From an uncultured Christensenella sp. (GTDB lineage Bacteria; Bacillota; Clostridia; Christensenellales; Borkfalkiaceae), in contig CAJUET010000014.1 of the NCBI GenBank assembly GCA_910585595.1, positions 1 to 53,169 on the forward strand: DNA of 53,169 nucleotides. Direction: 5' to 3'. This document shows positions 1 through 7,131 of the stretch, one piece after another. How positions within the stretch are numbered: position 1 is the first letter of the stretch; the number at the start of each line of letters is the position of its first letter. Below the pieces are notes generated by a model. The model was given only the letters and a program-made list of their open reading frames with translations, was not told where the DNA came from and did not search any database. A program made the translations under genes and the position numbers.

Positions 1-125
1 AGCCTAATTCGTCCACGAAAAAAAGTACAGAAAAGGCACAGCTTAACGCTATGCCCAAACCTTTTTATTTGCGTTTTATTAAATTCCCTATGGGAACTAC
101 TGTAACGGCGTTTCTTTTATATTGT
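1..125. repeat. dispersed ~120-bp repeat, copy 1 (left end cut by the window)
   Basis: The first 100 bases match 34445-34544 with five mismatches that I can count (positions 7, 56, 60, 90, 97), and similarity continues less exactly to about 125. The unit contains a hairpin GGCACAGC-ttaac-GCTATGCC (36-56) and a second one around TTCCC-tat-GGGAA (84-96). It lies directly 3' of the minus-strand gene ending at 142, just as copy 2 lies 3' of hemZ. The hairpin followed by T-rich sequence could also terminate transcription. No gene is visible in 1-141. Confidence 0.85.
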
Positions 126-141
126 TTTTAAATTCTATGCC

Positions 142-507
142 TTATTCTTTTTTGATCCTAATGATGACAGAAGTCCCCTCCTCTTCGCTGTATCCCCGCG
201 TTTCTACGATCCGATCGACAAGATAAAGCCCCCTTCCGCTCTCCGATTCAAGGCTTACGAGAATGCTCTCGTCGGGCGGGCGGAACGCATGCAGACTCCT
301 TACGCTCAACGAAATAACGTCGTCTTCGACGGCGACGGAAAAGAATGCCTTTCCGCCACCGTGACGAAGCGCGTTCGACAGCAGTTCGTCCGCAACCAGT
401 TTACTGTCGTACACCGTCTCCGGCGGAACGTCTCTCTGCACAAGTCCCAAACAAAGGGTATGCAGCGCCTCTCTGAGCGCGTTGTAGTTATCGATTTCGA
501 AGTACAT
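142..507 (-). CDS. HATPase anti-sigma factor / serine kinase (RsbW/SpoIIAB-like)
   Basis: This 121-residue GHKL ATPase-domain protein is the size of RsbW/SpoIIAB kinases. Those proteins bind a sigma factor and phosphorylate a STAS antagonist. An N-box is visible with E41 and N45 (segment ADELLSNALRHG) and a G2-type glycine loop at 91-97 (GRGLYLV); a clear G1 box is not seen. The ATG overlaps the sigma-factor stop by one base (TGATG), so the two are translationally coupled. It is the last gene of the operon. The canonical order (STAS, kinase, sigma) would put the kinase before the sigma gene; here the catalytic-looking copy comes after it. Being a kinase of the STAS protein at 1593 is inference. 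Confidence 0.75.
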   Translation of the reverse strand: MYFEIDNYNALREALHTLCLGLVQRDVPPETVYDSKLVADELLSNALRHGGGKAFFSVAVEDDVISLSVRSLHAFRPPDESILVSLESESGRGLYLVDRIVETRGYSEEEGTSVIIRIKKE

Positions 508-1232
508 CAGTCAACTAAGCTCTTTTTCAGTCTTTCTTTTAGTTTGTTCAACACTTTGCGTTCCATACGGGAAACGTACATTTGCGAAACGTTCATGCGC
601 TTTGCCGTTTCCGTTTGCGAAAATTCCTGCACGAAACGGTACTCGATAAGGTCTCTCTCCTCTTTTGTAAGCACACTGAACGCCGATTCGAGAACGTCGC
701 GGTTTTCAATCCTCTCCAAATTATCCTCTTCGGTGGGAATGACCTCGTAAAAACTCATTGCGTCCTCGTCGTCCACAGGCTTATCGAGCGAAACAACCCC
801 TCCCGCCTCAGCCGCGCGGACCACTTCTTCTTCGCTTACGCCGAGACGCTCGGCAAGTTCCTTTGCAGTCGGACGCAGCCCCGTTTCCGTCATAAATTCA
901 TCCGCAACCTTTTTTAAATTGACCCTCAGTTCCGAAACGCGGCGCGGAAGATGCACAAGACGGGAACGGTCTCTGAAATAATTTTTGATCTCGCCGGTAA
1001 TGGTGGGGGTAATGAAAGTAGAGAATTGCAGCCCCTTCGTTTCGTCGAAGCGGTCGACTCCCTTTAAAAGCGCAAGCGCGGCGACCTGATACAGGTCGTC
1101 GTACTCTACCCCGCGTCCGACAAATTTCTTCGCAATCACGGAAGCTATGTATAGATAGTTTTCTACGATCTCGTTGCGGAGCGCTATGTCGCCCGTCTCG
1201 CGGTATCGCCGAAAGAGCTCTTTATCTTCCAT
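507..1232 (-). CDS. RNA polymerase sigma factor, sigma-B/F/G family
   Basis: This 241-residue sigma-70 family protein redirects RNA polymerase to an alternative promoter set. Region 2 lies at about 20-95 (DDLYQVAALALLKGVDRF, then TPTITGEIKNYFRDRS), region 3 at about 100-155, and the region 4 helix-turn-helix at about 187-235 (FSQTETAKRMNVSQMYVSR). The tract RDRSRLVHLPRR is typical of the B/F/G subgroup. It begins inside the end of the 124-residue upstream gene (11-base overlap) and ends against the ATG of a HATPase gene, so it sits inside a partner-switching module. I cannot tell from sequence whether it acts in general stress, envelope or developmental control. No RsbU-type phosphatase is in the window. 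Confidence 0.9.
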   Translation of the reverse strand: MEDKELFRRYRETGDIALRNEIVENYLYIASVIAKKFVGRGVEYDDLYQVAALALLKGVDRFDETKGLQFSTFITPTITGEIKNYFRDRSRLVHLPRRVSELRVNLKKVADEFMTETGLRPTAKELAERLGVSEEEVVRAAEAGGVVSLDKPVDDEDAMSFYEVIPTEEDNLERIENRDVLESAFSVLTKEERDLIEYRFVQEFSQTETAKRMNVSQMYVSRMERKVLNKLKERLKKSLVD

Positions 1233-1596
1233 TATTTACGAATCGAAACCCGATGGCTTTCAGGCACTCATTCTCCTTCTCCATATTCACTTCTTGGGCG
1301 AGCGCAAACAGCAATGCGGAAGAAATACCGTCGTCGGGAGACTCCTGCCCCTCTTTCTTTTCCCCTTCCGCCTCGATAAGTACAAGCAATCCGCCGTCCT
1401 CTTTAAAGCTTACGCGCGCCGAAGAATATCCGCCGTGCATGAGGAGAAGCAGACTTTCGGTAACGCAGACCTTGCAGTCCTCCGTTTCGTCCATATCCAA
1501 ACCCGCCAAAGAGCAAACGCCTCCCGTTGTAAGGCGCAGGGTCGTCATAAGTTCACGGTTTAATTCAAAGCTAAGCGACAATAAATTCTTCATCAT
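1222..1596 (-). CDS. degenerate HATPase-like anti-sigma operon protein
   Basis: This 124-residue protein occupies the slot of SpoIIAB/RsbW, between the STAS gene and the sigma gene, with an ATGA overlap to the STAS stop. The fold resembles the HATPase domain: E47 aligns with the N-box glutamate (TESLLLLMHGGY). The Asn that coordinates Mg-ATP is replaced by Leu51, and no glycine-rich G2 loop is recognisable (ISSALLFALAQEV instead). It therefore looks like a pseudo-kinase that may bind the sigma factor or the STAS protein without phosphorylating. This is a motif reading only; an unrelated regulatory protein is possible. Confidence 0.6.
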   Translation of the reverse strand: MMKNLLSLSFELNRELMTTLRLTTGGVCSLAGLDMDETEDCKVCVTESLLLLMHGGYSSARVSFKEDGGLLVLIEAEGEKKEGQESPDDGISSALLFALAQEVNMEKENECLKAIGFRFVNNGR

Positions 1597-1895
1597 TCAA
1601 TCTCCATGATTGAATCGAGAGAACATATAACGAAGAGTTTTTTAAGCCGCGGGATCAATCCCGCAATTTTCAGCGTAAAACCTTCGCTTCTCACATGCTT
1701 CAAAATTTTGACGAACGTGCCGAGCGTCGTCGAATCGATAAATTCCACCTTGCCACACTCGAATACGACGTTCGAGGGTGTATTATAATGATTGATAAAA
1801 TTTTCGTACAATTCGTCGGCATTCCCGGAATCAATTTCGCCCGAAAGTTCTATTACAAGTTCGGGAGTTTCTTTTATAACCTTAAATTCCTGCAT
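1593..1895 (-). CDS. STAS-domain anti-anti-sigma factor (SpoIIAA/RsbV-like)
   Basis: This 100-residue single STAS domain protein in its dephosphorylated form frees a sigma factor from its kinase. The motif FIDSTTLG at 52-59 matches the phosphorylation loop of RsbV/SpoIIAA, with Ser55 as the likely acceptor. A longer reading frame starts with GTG at 1907, but that GTG carries the GGAGG ribosome site for the ATG at 1895, so 1895 is chosen. It is the first gene of a four-gene overlapping operon. Confidence 0.85.
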   Translation of the reverse strand: MQEFKVIKETPELVIELSGEIDSGNADELYENFINHYNTPSNVVFECGKVEFIDSTTLGTFVKILKHVRSEGFTLKIAGLIPRLKKLFVICSLDSIMEIE

Positions 1896-1929
1896 AACTT
1901 CCTCCACATGTGCTCACAGCTACATATTT

Positions 1930-1958
1930 ATTGTAACACACACAACACGTTTTTCAAA
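1930..1958 (-). promoter_or_regulatory. putative SigA promoter of the STAS-sigma operon
   Basis: On the minus strand TTTGAA, a 17-base spacer and TACAAT precede the STAS gene by about 35 bases. It overlaps the 3' end of the upstream gene. A sigma-B-type element (GTTT-GGGTAT) is not evident. Confidence 0.45.
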
Positions 1959-3072
1959 CGCATTTTTGCAAAATATCTTCCGAAACCGCGTTTTCGTCCC
2001 ATTCCATAAGCCCAAAATCGCGAATCACAGAGCTGAGTCCTGCCGTCCGTTCAGGCAAAATCTTTAAGAGCGACAGACTTCGAACCGTCGAAAACGTACT
2101 TCCCGCAAGCGATAAATAATTATTCCGATAGTGTATCTGTCCGCTTAAAACGGAGTTCAGTTCCCGAATAGCATCCGCGCGGATCCTTTCAAAGACCGCT
2201 GCACGGTGCGCAAATTCCTGTAACGTAGGAATGTTCTGCGCCGCATATGAAGCTTTCGCATTCCTTGCCCGCGTCTCGTAATCGGGTATGCGAAGGCGGG
2301 GCTTTCCTTTTTCGAAGAATGCGCCATAGAGCGCGGCAAGCATAAAAAACGCCTGTTCCTCTCCGCCCGGTCCGATCGCCCCCGCAAGAGCCGCGCCCTC
2401 GCCCGTGTTCATTCCGTCCCGTTCGCAACGCCTTAATACGGCGTTCTTCAAAACGACTTCTTTGAATCCGAGCGTTTCGGCTTTCAGGGAAAGCACAGTT
2501 CCGAACGCCCTCTCTTCCGCCTCTTCCCGTCCGAATTCCAAGCCAAATTTCCGCATCGCCTTTGCTTCGATCAGGGCAAGGCGGGAGAGAAGCAAACGCA
2601 TATAAGCCTGTCCGGCGGTACGGAGCATGAGCTCTTCATCGCAGTAAACCTTTGCTTCTTTCAGCGGTACGCGCTCGTACTTATTTTCCATACAAACTTC
2701 CCCGAAATTTTCAAATATACCGTCCAGCGCGGCGGAAACGGGGAACAGCATACAGGGAATCTTTCTGATTTCCGCAAAGAAACGTGCCGCAACCAGCGTG
2801 TTCTTATCCCCCGCCGCAACCACATACGGTGCGTCGTCGGAGGATAAAAAGAGCGGCAGACAGTCCTCGGAATCGAGCACCAGGCAAAGAGCGCGCGACG
2901 GCAGAGCGCGGCAAGTCGTCTTTAATGCGCTTCCGTCCGTGACAAACAACGGCTTGCCAGCAGGTCGGTTCTTTACAATTTCTTTTACTCCTTCTTCAAA
3001 AGAACAAAATTTAAGTTCGCCCTCCTCTTCCCTCGGCGCATTTGTCTTAGGTAAGGGTTCAGCGAACTCCAT
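1954..3072 (-). CDS. protein of unknown function, weakly like Fe-ADH/glycerol-1-P dehydrogenase fold
   Basis: I do not recognise this 372-residue protein with certainty. An N-terminal alpha/beta region has a stretch around residues 85-120 (VVAAGDKNTLVAARFFAEIRK, then FPVSAALDGIF) that recalls the nucleotide site of glycerol-1-phosphate or iron-dependent alcohol dehydrogenases, where GGG or GSGT..D is followed by P.VPT..S.DG. The glycine triplet and an obvious metal-binding His pair are missing. The C-terminal part is helical. The ATG has a GGAG site seven bases upstream. It starts 23 bases after the metal exporter stop and probably shares its mRNA. Confidence 0.5.
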   Translation of the reverse strand: MEFAEPLPKTNAPREEEGELKFCSFEEGVKEIVKNRPAGKPLFVTDGSALKTTCRALPSRALCLVLDSEDCLPLFLSSDDAPYVVAAGDKNTLVAARFFAEIRKIPCMLFPVSAALDGIFENFGEVCMENKYERVPLKEAKVYCDEELMLRTAGQAYMRLLLSRLALIEAKAMRKFGLEFGREEAEERAFGTVLSLKAETLGFKEVVLKNAVLRRCERDGMNTGEGAALAGAIGPGGEEQAFFMLAALYGAFFEKGKPRLRIPDYETRARNAKASYAAQNIPTLQEFAHRAAVFERIRADAIRELNSVLSGQIHYRNNYLSLAGSTFSTVRSLSLLKILPERTAGLSSVIRDFGLMEWDENAVSEDILQKCV

Positions 3073-3095
3073 AAAATTACTCCGTATTCAATTTT

Positions 3096-4067
3096 TTATA
3101 ATAACAGTTCGAGTGCGTTTACGGTGTAACCCACCGCAACGCCGAATAGGTATAGGAACAGCGCTACGAACGCCGCGCTTTTCCATTCCTTTTTTCCCTG
3201 TAACAAGACCATAATTCCCAAGCCTGCATTCGTCACAAGCCCCGCCATGCAGCTCCCGAATTGGATTCCGCCGATCGCAAAGGTTTCGGCCAAAATCACG
3301 CTTGAAGCGCAGTTCGGCACAAGTCCTATTAAACTGCACACAAGCGGCTGTAACCATTTTCCCGCCTTTAAAAAAGCAACGACCTTATCTTCGCCGAGTG
3401 CGAAAAACAAATACCCGAACGCAAGATTGACGAGAAGGACGAACGCCGCAACTTGCAGCGCGTGCAGCAAGGGCGAAACCAAATAAACGTTTACTCTGCT
3501 CTTATGTGTGTGCTTGCAAGCGTCGTAATGTTCATGTTCGTTTCCGTGCACATGTTCCGCATGATCATGCCCGTCTGTATGCTCATGCATATGTCCGTCA
3601 TGCTCTTCTTCGGGAATTTCCCCGTGCTCGCAGGGCAACGGAAGCGGACGAACCGCCTTATATTTCATAAAGATGAGGTCGATAAGGTATCCCACCGCAA
3701 ATCCCAAAACGAACTTCACACCTGCCATTGCTAGAATGGAATAGACCTTATCGAGCGGCAAAAGCGCGGGAGTCGTTAAGAGCACTAAAAGCGCTTCGTC
3801 ACTCGTTGCAATGAACACGGCAAGAAGCGTTCCTAAGGTGATATGGCGATTGCGGTAAAGTTTTGCCGCCATGACCGAAAAACCGCACATGGGCACCGTA
3901 CCGAGCGCAGAACCGAGGATAGGCGCACAGTTGCCGGCAAGCGCACGGTTCGGCTTTCCCGCACTCGTCTTATGCTCCAAGACCTCGATCAGAACATACA
4001 TTAAAAAGAGAAAGGGAAAGAGTATGGCGGTATCTTTCAATGCGTCTAAGATGACTTCCCACCACAT
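3096..4067 (-). CDS. putative heavy-metal/manganese exporter, ArsP_2-like membrane protein
   Basis: This 323-residue polytopic membrane protein has about 8-10 hydrophobic segments in two halves (roughly 1-135 and 190-323). A loop at about 150-190 is extremely His/Asp/Glu-rich (repeats like HMHEHTDGHDHAEH). Both halves carry similar PNCASS/PMCGFS-type motifs (residues ~60 and ~250), as in the ten-TM heavy-metal exporter family annotated as putative manganese transporters. The His loop suggests binding of a divalent metal. The ATG has GGAGG eight bases upstream and a near-consensus promoter. The substrate is inferred from the family only. Confidence 0.7.
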   Translation of the reverse strand: MWWEVILDALKDTAILFPFLFLMYVLIEVLEHKTSAGKPNRALAGNCAPILGSALGTVPMCGFSVMAAKLYRNRHITLGTLLAVFIATSDEALLVLLTTPALLPLDKVYSILAMAGVKFVLGFAVGYLIDLIFMKYKAVRPLPLPCEHGEIPEEEHDGHMHEHTDGHDHAEHVHGNEHEHYDACKHTHKSRVNVYLVSPLLHALQVAAFVLLVNLAFGYLFFALGEDKVVAFLKAGKWLQPLVCSLIGLVPNCASSVILAETFAIGGIQFGSCMAGLVTNAGLGIMVLLQGKKEWKSAAFVALFLYLFGVAVGYTVNALELLL

Positions 4068-4100
4068 GGCGTGCTCCTCCTTTTATTTTTAACAGAATAC

Positions 4101-4129
4101 ATCATATCCAATCGAACGTAATTTGTCAA
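4101..4129 (-). promoter_or_regulatory. SigA promoter of the metal exporter operon
   Basis: TTGACA, a 17-base spacer and TATGAT on the minus strand. The expected start of transcription is about 25-30 bases before the exporter ATG at 4067. No riboswitch-sized leader is present. Confidence 0.75.
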
Positions 4130-4147
4130 CCGTTTCGCGCCCGTATA

Positions 4148-4180
4148 AAAAGAGCATTGCGCAAATCCGCAATGCTCTTT
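4148..4180 (-). terminator. intrinsic terminator after the ABC ATPase gene
   Basis: A 13-bp perfect stem pairs 4149-4161 with 4168-4180 around a six-base loop. On the minus strand it is followed by a T-run, 20 bases after the stop codon. Confidence 0.8.
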
Positions 4181-4199
4181 CGTATACTTAAAAATATTG

Positions 4200-5855
4200 T
4201 CAGTCTTTTTTCGTCGGAGTGCTCTTAGCGCCGGTCGTCTTGTTCGCAGGCTTTTTAGCGGTAGAGGGCTTCTTCGCAGGAGTCTTCGCAGGCGCCTTCT
4301 CGGTCTTGGGCTCTTCTGCCGGAACTTCTTCTTTGGGAGCCTCCTCAACGGGAGCAGGTTCTTCCGCAGGCGCCTCGGGTGCGGGAGTCTCCTCAACAGG
4401 ACTCTCTTCCTTCGGCGTCTCCTCTGCGGGAACGGGGGTATCTTTAACCTTCGTCTCCTCAACGGAAACCTCTTGCTTAGGAGCTTCTTCAACGGGAGCG
4501 GATTCTTCCGCAGGTACGGGCGCACCGCCTTCCGCCTGCTTCTTTGCCGCCATCTTCGCGTCGCGCTTCATCTGCTTTTTCATTTCCTTCGTCACAACGC
4601 GCGCCGCATCGATCTGCGCTTTCATTTCCTGAGGCGTAGGAGGAACGAACGCCGAGCCCTCCGCGTTTTCGGGGATCACGTCATAGTGCTCATCGCGCTC
4701 CAACATCGTCGCTTCGGTGTAGCCGTCAAAAAGGTGAATGTGCATTGCGTCGAATGCGAGTTCTACGATCTCGCCGAGTTCCACGGTCGCACGGGAAGAA
4801 ATCTTGGCGATCATCTGCGAAACGCTGTCAACGACGGAATTCTTGTCGCTTTCGTAATCGACGTCGCAGTAGATCTGCGTTTCCGCACCGAGTTTTTCGA
4901 TAACTTCGATTTTCGCTTTCACGATCGTATCGGGCGACTTAGAGATGAACGCCTCGTCCTGATGAATATCTTCGGGACGGACGCCGAGCGTCACCGCCTT
5001 GCCCGTGTTTGCATATTCTTCAAGATTTTTAATGCGCTTTACGACTGCCTTGGGAAGGAGGATCTTGTTTCCGCCTATGATGTTGACGTAAATCTTTCCG
5101 TCCTCGTCGGTAATCGTGGAATTCTTAAAGAAGTTCATCTGAGGAGTTCCGATAAATCCTGCAACGAACAGGTTGATCGGGTAATCGTAAAGGTTCTGAG
5201 GAGTATCGACCTGCTGCATGAAACCGTCTTTCATAACGACGATACGGGACCCCATCGTCATAGCCTCGATCTGATCGTGCGTAACGTAAATAAACGTGGT
5301 CGCAAGGCGAACGTGGAGTTTGGAAATTTCCGTACGCATCTGTGCGCGGAGCTTCGCGTCCAAGTTGGAAAGAGGCTCGTCGAGAAGGAATACTTTGGGT
5401 TCGCGGACGATCGTACGGCCGAGCGCCACGCGCTGACGCTGACCGCCCGAAAGAGCCTTCGGCTTACGGGACAGGTAATCTCTGATACCGAGAATATCCG
5501 CCGCCGCCTTGACCTTTTCGTCGATAACGTCTTTGGGAACTTTTCTGAGTTTTAAACCGAACGCCATGTTGTCGTAAACGGACATATGGGGATAGAGCGC
5601 GTAGTTCTGGAATACCATCGCAATATCTCTGTCCTTGGGAACGACGTCGTTAACGAGCTTACCGTCGATATAAAGTTCGCCCGAAGAAATTTCTTCGAGA
5701 CCTGCGATCATACGCAACGTCGTGGACTTACCGCAGCCGGAAGGTCCGACGAATACGATGAACTCTTTATCCCGAATATCGAGGCAGAAGTTGAATACTG
5801 CCTGATTTCCGCCGGGATAAACTTTGTTGATGCCTTTGAGTAAAAGACCTGACAT
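4200..5855 (-). CDS. ABC transporter ATP-binding protein, MsmX/UgpC type, with long low-complexity tail
   Basis: This 551-residue protein is an ATPase that would energise carbohydrate ABC importers. The nucleotide-binding domain has Walker A GPSGCGKST at 37-45, signature LSGGQ at 135-139 and Walker B VFLLDE at 155-160. An OB/MalK-like regulatory domain follows to about 395. The last ~155 residues are low complexity: a charged helix, then PAEE/PVEE repeats and a Lys/Ala/Thr/Pro end, which UgpC/MsmX proteins normally lack. A frame opening upstream at 5927 exists, but the ATG at 5855 has GGAGGA in place and starts the family sequence. No permease or binding-protein gene is nearby, so it is probably a shared ATPase like B. 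subtilis MsmX. Confidence 0.85.
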   Translation of the reverse strand: MSGLLLKGINKVYPGGNQAVFNFCLDIRDKEFIVFVGPSGCGKSTTLRMIAGLEEISSGELYIDGKLVNDVVPKDRDIAMVFQNYALYPHMSVYDNMAFGLKLRKVPKDVIDEKVKAAADILGIRDYLSRKPKALSGGQRQRVALGRTIVREPKVFLLDEPLSNLDAKLRAQMRTEISKLHVRLATTFIYVTHDQIEAMTMGSRIVVMKDGFMQQVDTPQNLYDYPINLFVAGFIGTPQMNFFKNSTITDEDGKIYVNIIGGNKILLPKAVVKRIKNLEEYANTGKAVTLGVRPEDIHQDEAFISKSPDTIVKAKIEVIEKLGAETQIYCDVDYESDKNSVVDSVSQMIAKISSRATVELGEIVELAFDAMHIHLFDGYTEATMLERDEHYDVIPENAEGSAFVPPTPQEMKAQIDAARVVTKEMKKQMKRDAKMAAKKQAEGGAPVPAEESAPVEEAPKQEVSVEETKVKDTPVPAEETPKEESPVEETPAPEAPAEEPAPVEEAPKEEVPAEEPKTEKAPAKTPAKKPSTAKKPANKTTGAKSTPTKKD

Positions 5856-5882
5856 AATTTTCCTCCGAATTTTGTTGTTTCT

Positions 5883-5911
5883 ATTATACGCTTCTCCTGC
5901 AAAAAAATCAA
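5883..5911 (-). promoter_or_regulatory. SigA promoter of the ABC ATPase gene
   Basis: TTGATT, a 17-base spacer and TATAAT on the minus strand, about 28 bases before the ATG at 5855. Confidence 0.7.
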
Positions 5912-6060
5912 TAGACAAACCTGACAAATATTAAACTTGTTTTTGTTCACTTTGCACATATATTATGAATTTATCTCTTGTTTTTTAAGACAATCTGCAC
6001 AAAATTGAATATTATACAGAGAATTGTTTGGAAAAGTCAGACGGATTTTCGGTAAATCGC

Positions 6061-6089
6061 TTGATAATTCGTTCCGATTATGGTATACT
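6061..6089 (+). promoter_or_regulatory. SigA promoter of the rod RNA / lipoprotein unit
   Basis: TTGATA (6061-6066), a 17-base spacer and TATACT (6084-6089) with a TG two bases before the -10 (extended -10). The predicted start of transcription (~6096) falls at the base of the hairpin that begins at 6097. The intergenic stretch 5912-6060 holds nothing I recognise. Confidence 0.75.
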
Positions 6090-6096
6090 GCGAATA

Positions 6097-6254
6097 CACC
6101 ACACAAGTGAATAAAATTCAAACAAAGGGAACACAATCATTTGGCATTGTGTATCTCTTTATACCTTTTGTTTGAGTTTTACGGTATCATTTGTGTGGTG
6201 ACAAATCGGAGATACGGTGCAGTGTGTTTCCGGTTTGGAAACACACTTTTTTTT
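6097..6254 (+). ncRNA. rod-shaped structured RNA ending in a terminator; leader or sRNA, unassigned
   Basis: Bases 6097-6110 pair with 6187-6200 (14 bp, one G-U); after a small internal loop 6113-6126 pair with 6167-6180 (14 bp, one U-G); then 6131-6137 pair with 6146-6152 around an eight-base loop. A 20-base linker follows, then an 11-bp terminator stem (6221-6231 with 6237-6247) and seven Ts. The ribosome site of the lipoprotein gene begins directly after the T-run. It does not match a riboswitch consensus I know. It could be a small RNA with read-through into the lipoprotein gene, or an attenuator. Pairing is read from sequence; function is unknown. Confidence 0.65.
6221..6254 (+). terminator. 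intrinsic terminator just upstream of the lipoprotein ribosome site
   Basis: Perfect 11-bp stem (6221-6231 and 6237-6247), five-base loop, then TTTTTTT. AAGGAG of the next gene starts at 6255, so most transcripts from 6096 should stop before the coding region unless termination is relieved. Confidence 0.8.
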
Positions 6255-6267
6255 AAGGAGAAAGAAA

Positions 6268-7068
6268 ATGAAAAAAAGATTTGTCACCACACTTATCTCT
6301 CTCATCGCCTGCATCGCGTGCGCCGTAGGACTCGCCGCCTGCGGCGACGACGCAGACCCCGTCGCGGGCAAGACCTACGAATTCGAAAAGGTCGAAATCA
6401 CGAAGGGCGCGGACGGAGCCGTCAAAGAAGAGGCGGAAGCCCAACTCAATTTGCTGTATGCAGGATCGGAAATCGTATTCGGCGATGACAGCGAATTTAC
6501 GATGTCGGTCATGGGTCAGCCGCAAACGGGAACTTACGAACAGAGCGGCACAAATCTGACTCTGACCGTTCAGGGCGAAAGTCAGACCGCGAACGTGAAA
6601 GATAATTACGTAACCGTTTCCATAGACAACAGCGGTATTGCGGCCACCTTATATTACAAAGCAAAAACCGCAACCGGCGGAACCGACGAGGGCGGCAATC
6701 AGGGCGGAAACGAAGGAAATATTTCAAGCGGCGTTCTGAACGTTTCGGGAAAGACTTTCGTTTTCTCAGACATGACGGCTTCCTTTGACGAATCCGTAAA
6801 CGAGGAAACGCAAAAGCAGATCAACGAGACGATAACTCAAATGAAAACCGCCTATAACGGCTCGACAATCGCATTTAATGAAAACAGCGGCTTTACAATG
6901 AGTGTTATGGGTCAGTCCGTATCCGGCGCCTATACGCAGAACGGCAAAAATCTTGTACTTACCGCCAATAACCATCCGCAAGACTTTATACTGAACGGTT
7001 ACGAGATCACAGCGACACATACGGAAGGCGGCGTTACCCAGACCATGTACTATTTACTGCAAGAGTAA
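6268..7068 (+). CDS. lipoprotein with two tandem copies of a lipocalin-like beta domain
   Basis: This 266-residue secreted lipoprotein has Lys/Arg at residues 2-4, a hydrophobic signal segment and lipobox LAAC with Cys25. Two homologous ~100-residue beta-rich units follow (about 34-132 and 161-266), joined by a Gly/Asn/Glu-rich linker (133-156). Both units start GKT(Y/F) and contain the octapeptide FTMSVMGQ (77-84 and 209-216), then a G.Y.Q.G..L.LT strand motif. The ATG at 6268 has AAGGAG seven bases upstream; an upstream in-frame ATG at 6217 lies in the terminator region and is rejected. Function unknown. Confidence 0.75.
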   Translation: MKKRFVTTLISLIACIACAVGLAACGDDADPVAGKTYEFEKVEITKGADGAVKEEAEAQLNLLYAGSEIVFGDDSEFTMSVMGQPQTGTYEQSGTNLTLTVQGESQTANVKDNYVTVSIDNSGIAATLYYKAKTATGGTDEGGNQGGNEGNISSGVLNVSGKTFVFSDMTASFDESVNEETQKQINETITQMKTAYNGSTIAFNENSGFTMSVMGQSVSGAYTQNGKNLVLTANNHPQDFILNGYEITATHTEGGVTQTMYYLLQE

Positions 7069-7094
7069 TTAACAACTGCGCTGCACCGCAAAAA

Positions 7095-7120
7095 AAACGC
7101 TTCCCGAGGGAAGCGTTTTT
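7095..7120. terminator. bidirectional intrinsic terminator
   Basis: Nine-bp stem AACGCTTCC / GGAAGCGTT (7096-7104, 7109-7117) flanked by A-run and T-run, between the convergent lipoprotein and clpX genes. Confidence 0.85.
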
Positions 7121-7131
7121 ATTCTATTTAG

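Noticed and set aside
4197..5555. 452-codon open frame on the plus strand opposite the ABC ATPase
   Set aside because: It is a shadow of the minus-strand gene; its product is Arg/Leu/Phe-rich with no family features and no ribosome site.
6097..6200. 6S RNA
   Set aside because: The rod lacks the large central open bubble expected of 6S RNA and is followed by a separate linker and terminator; left as unassigned.
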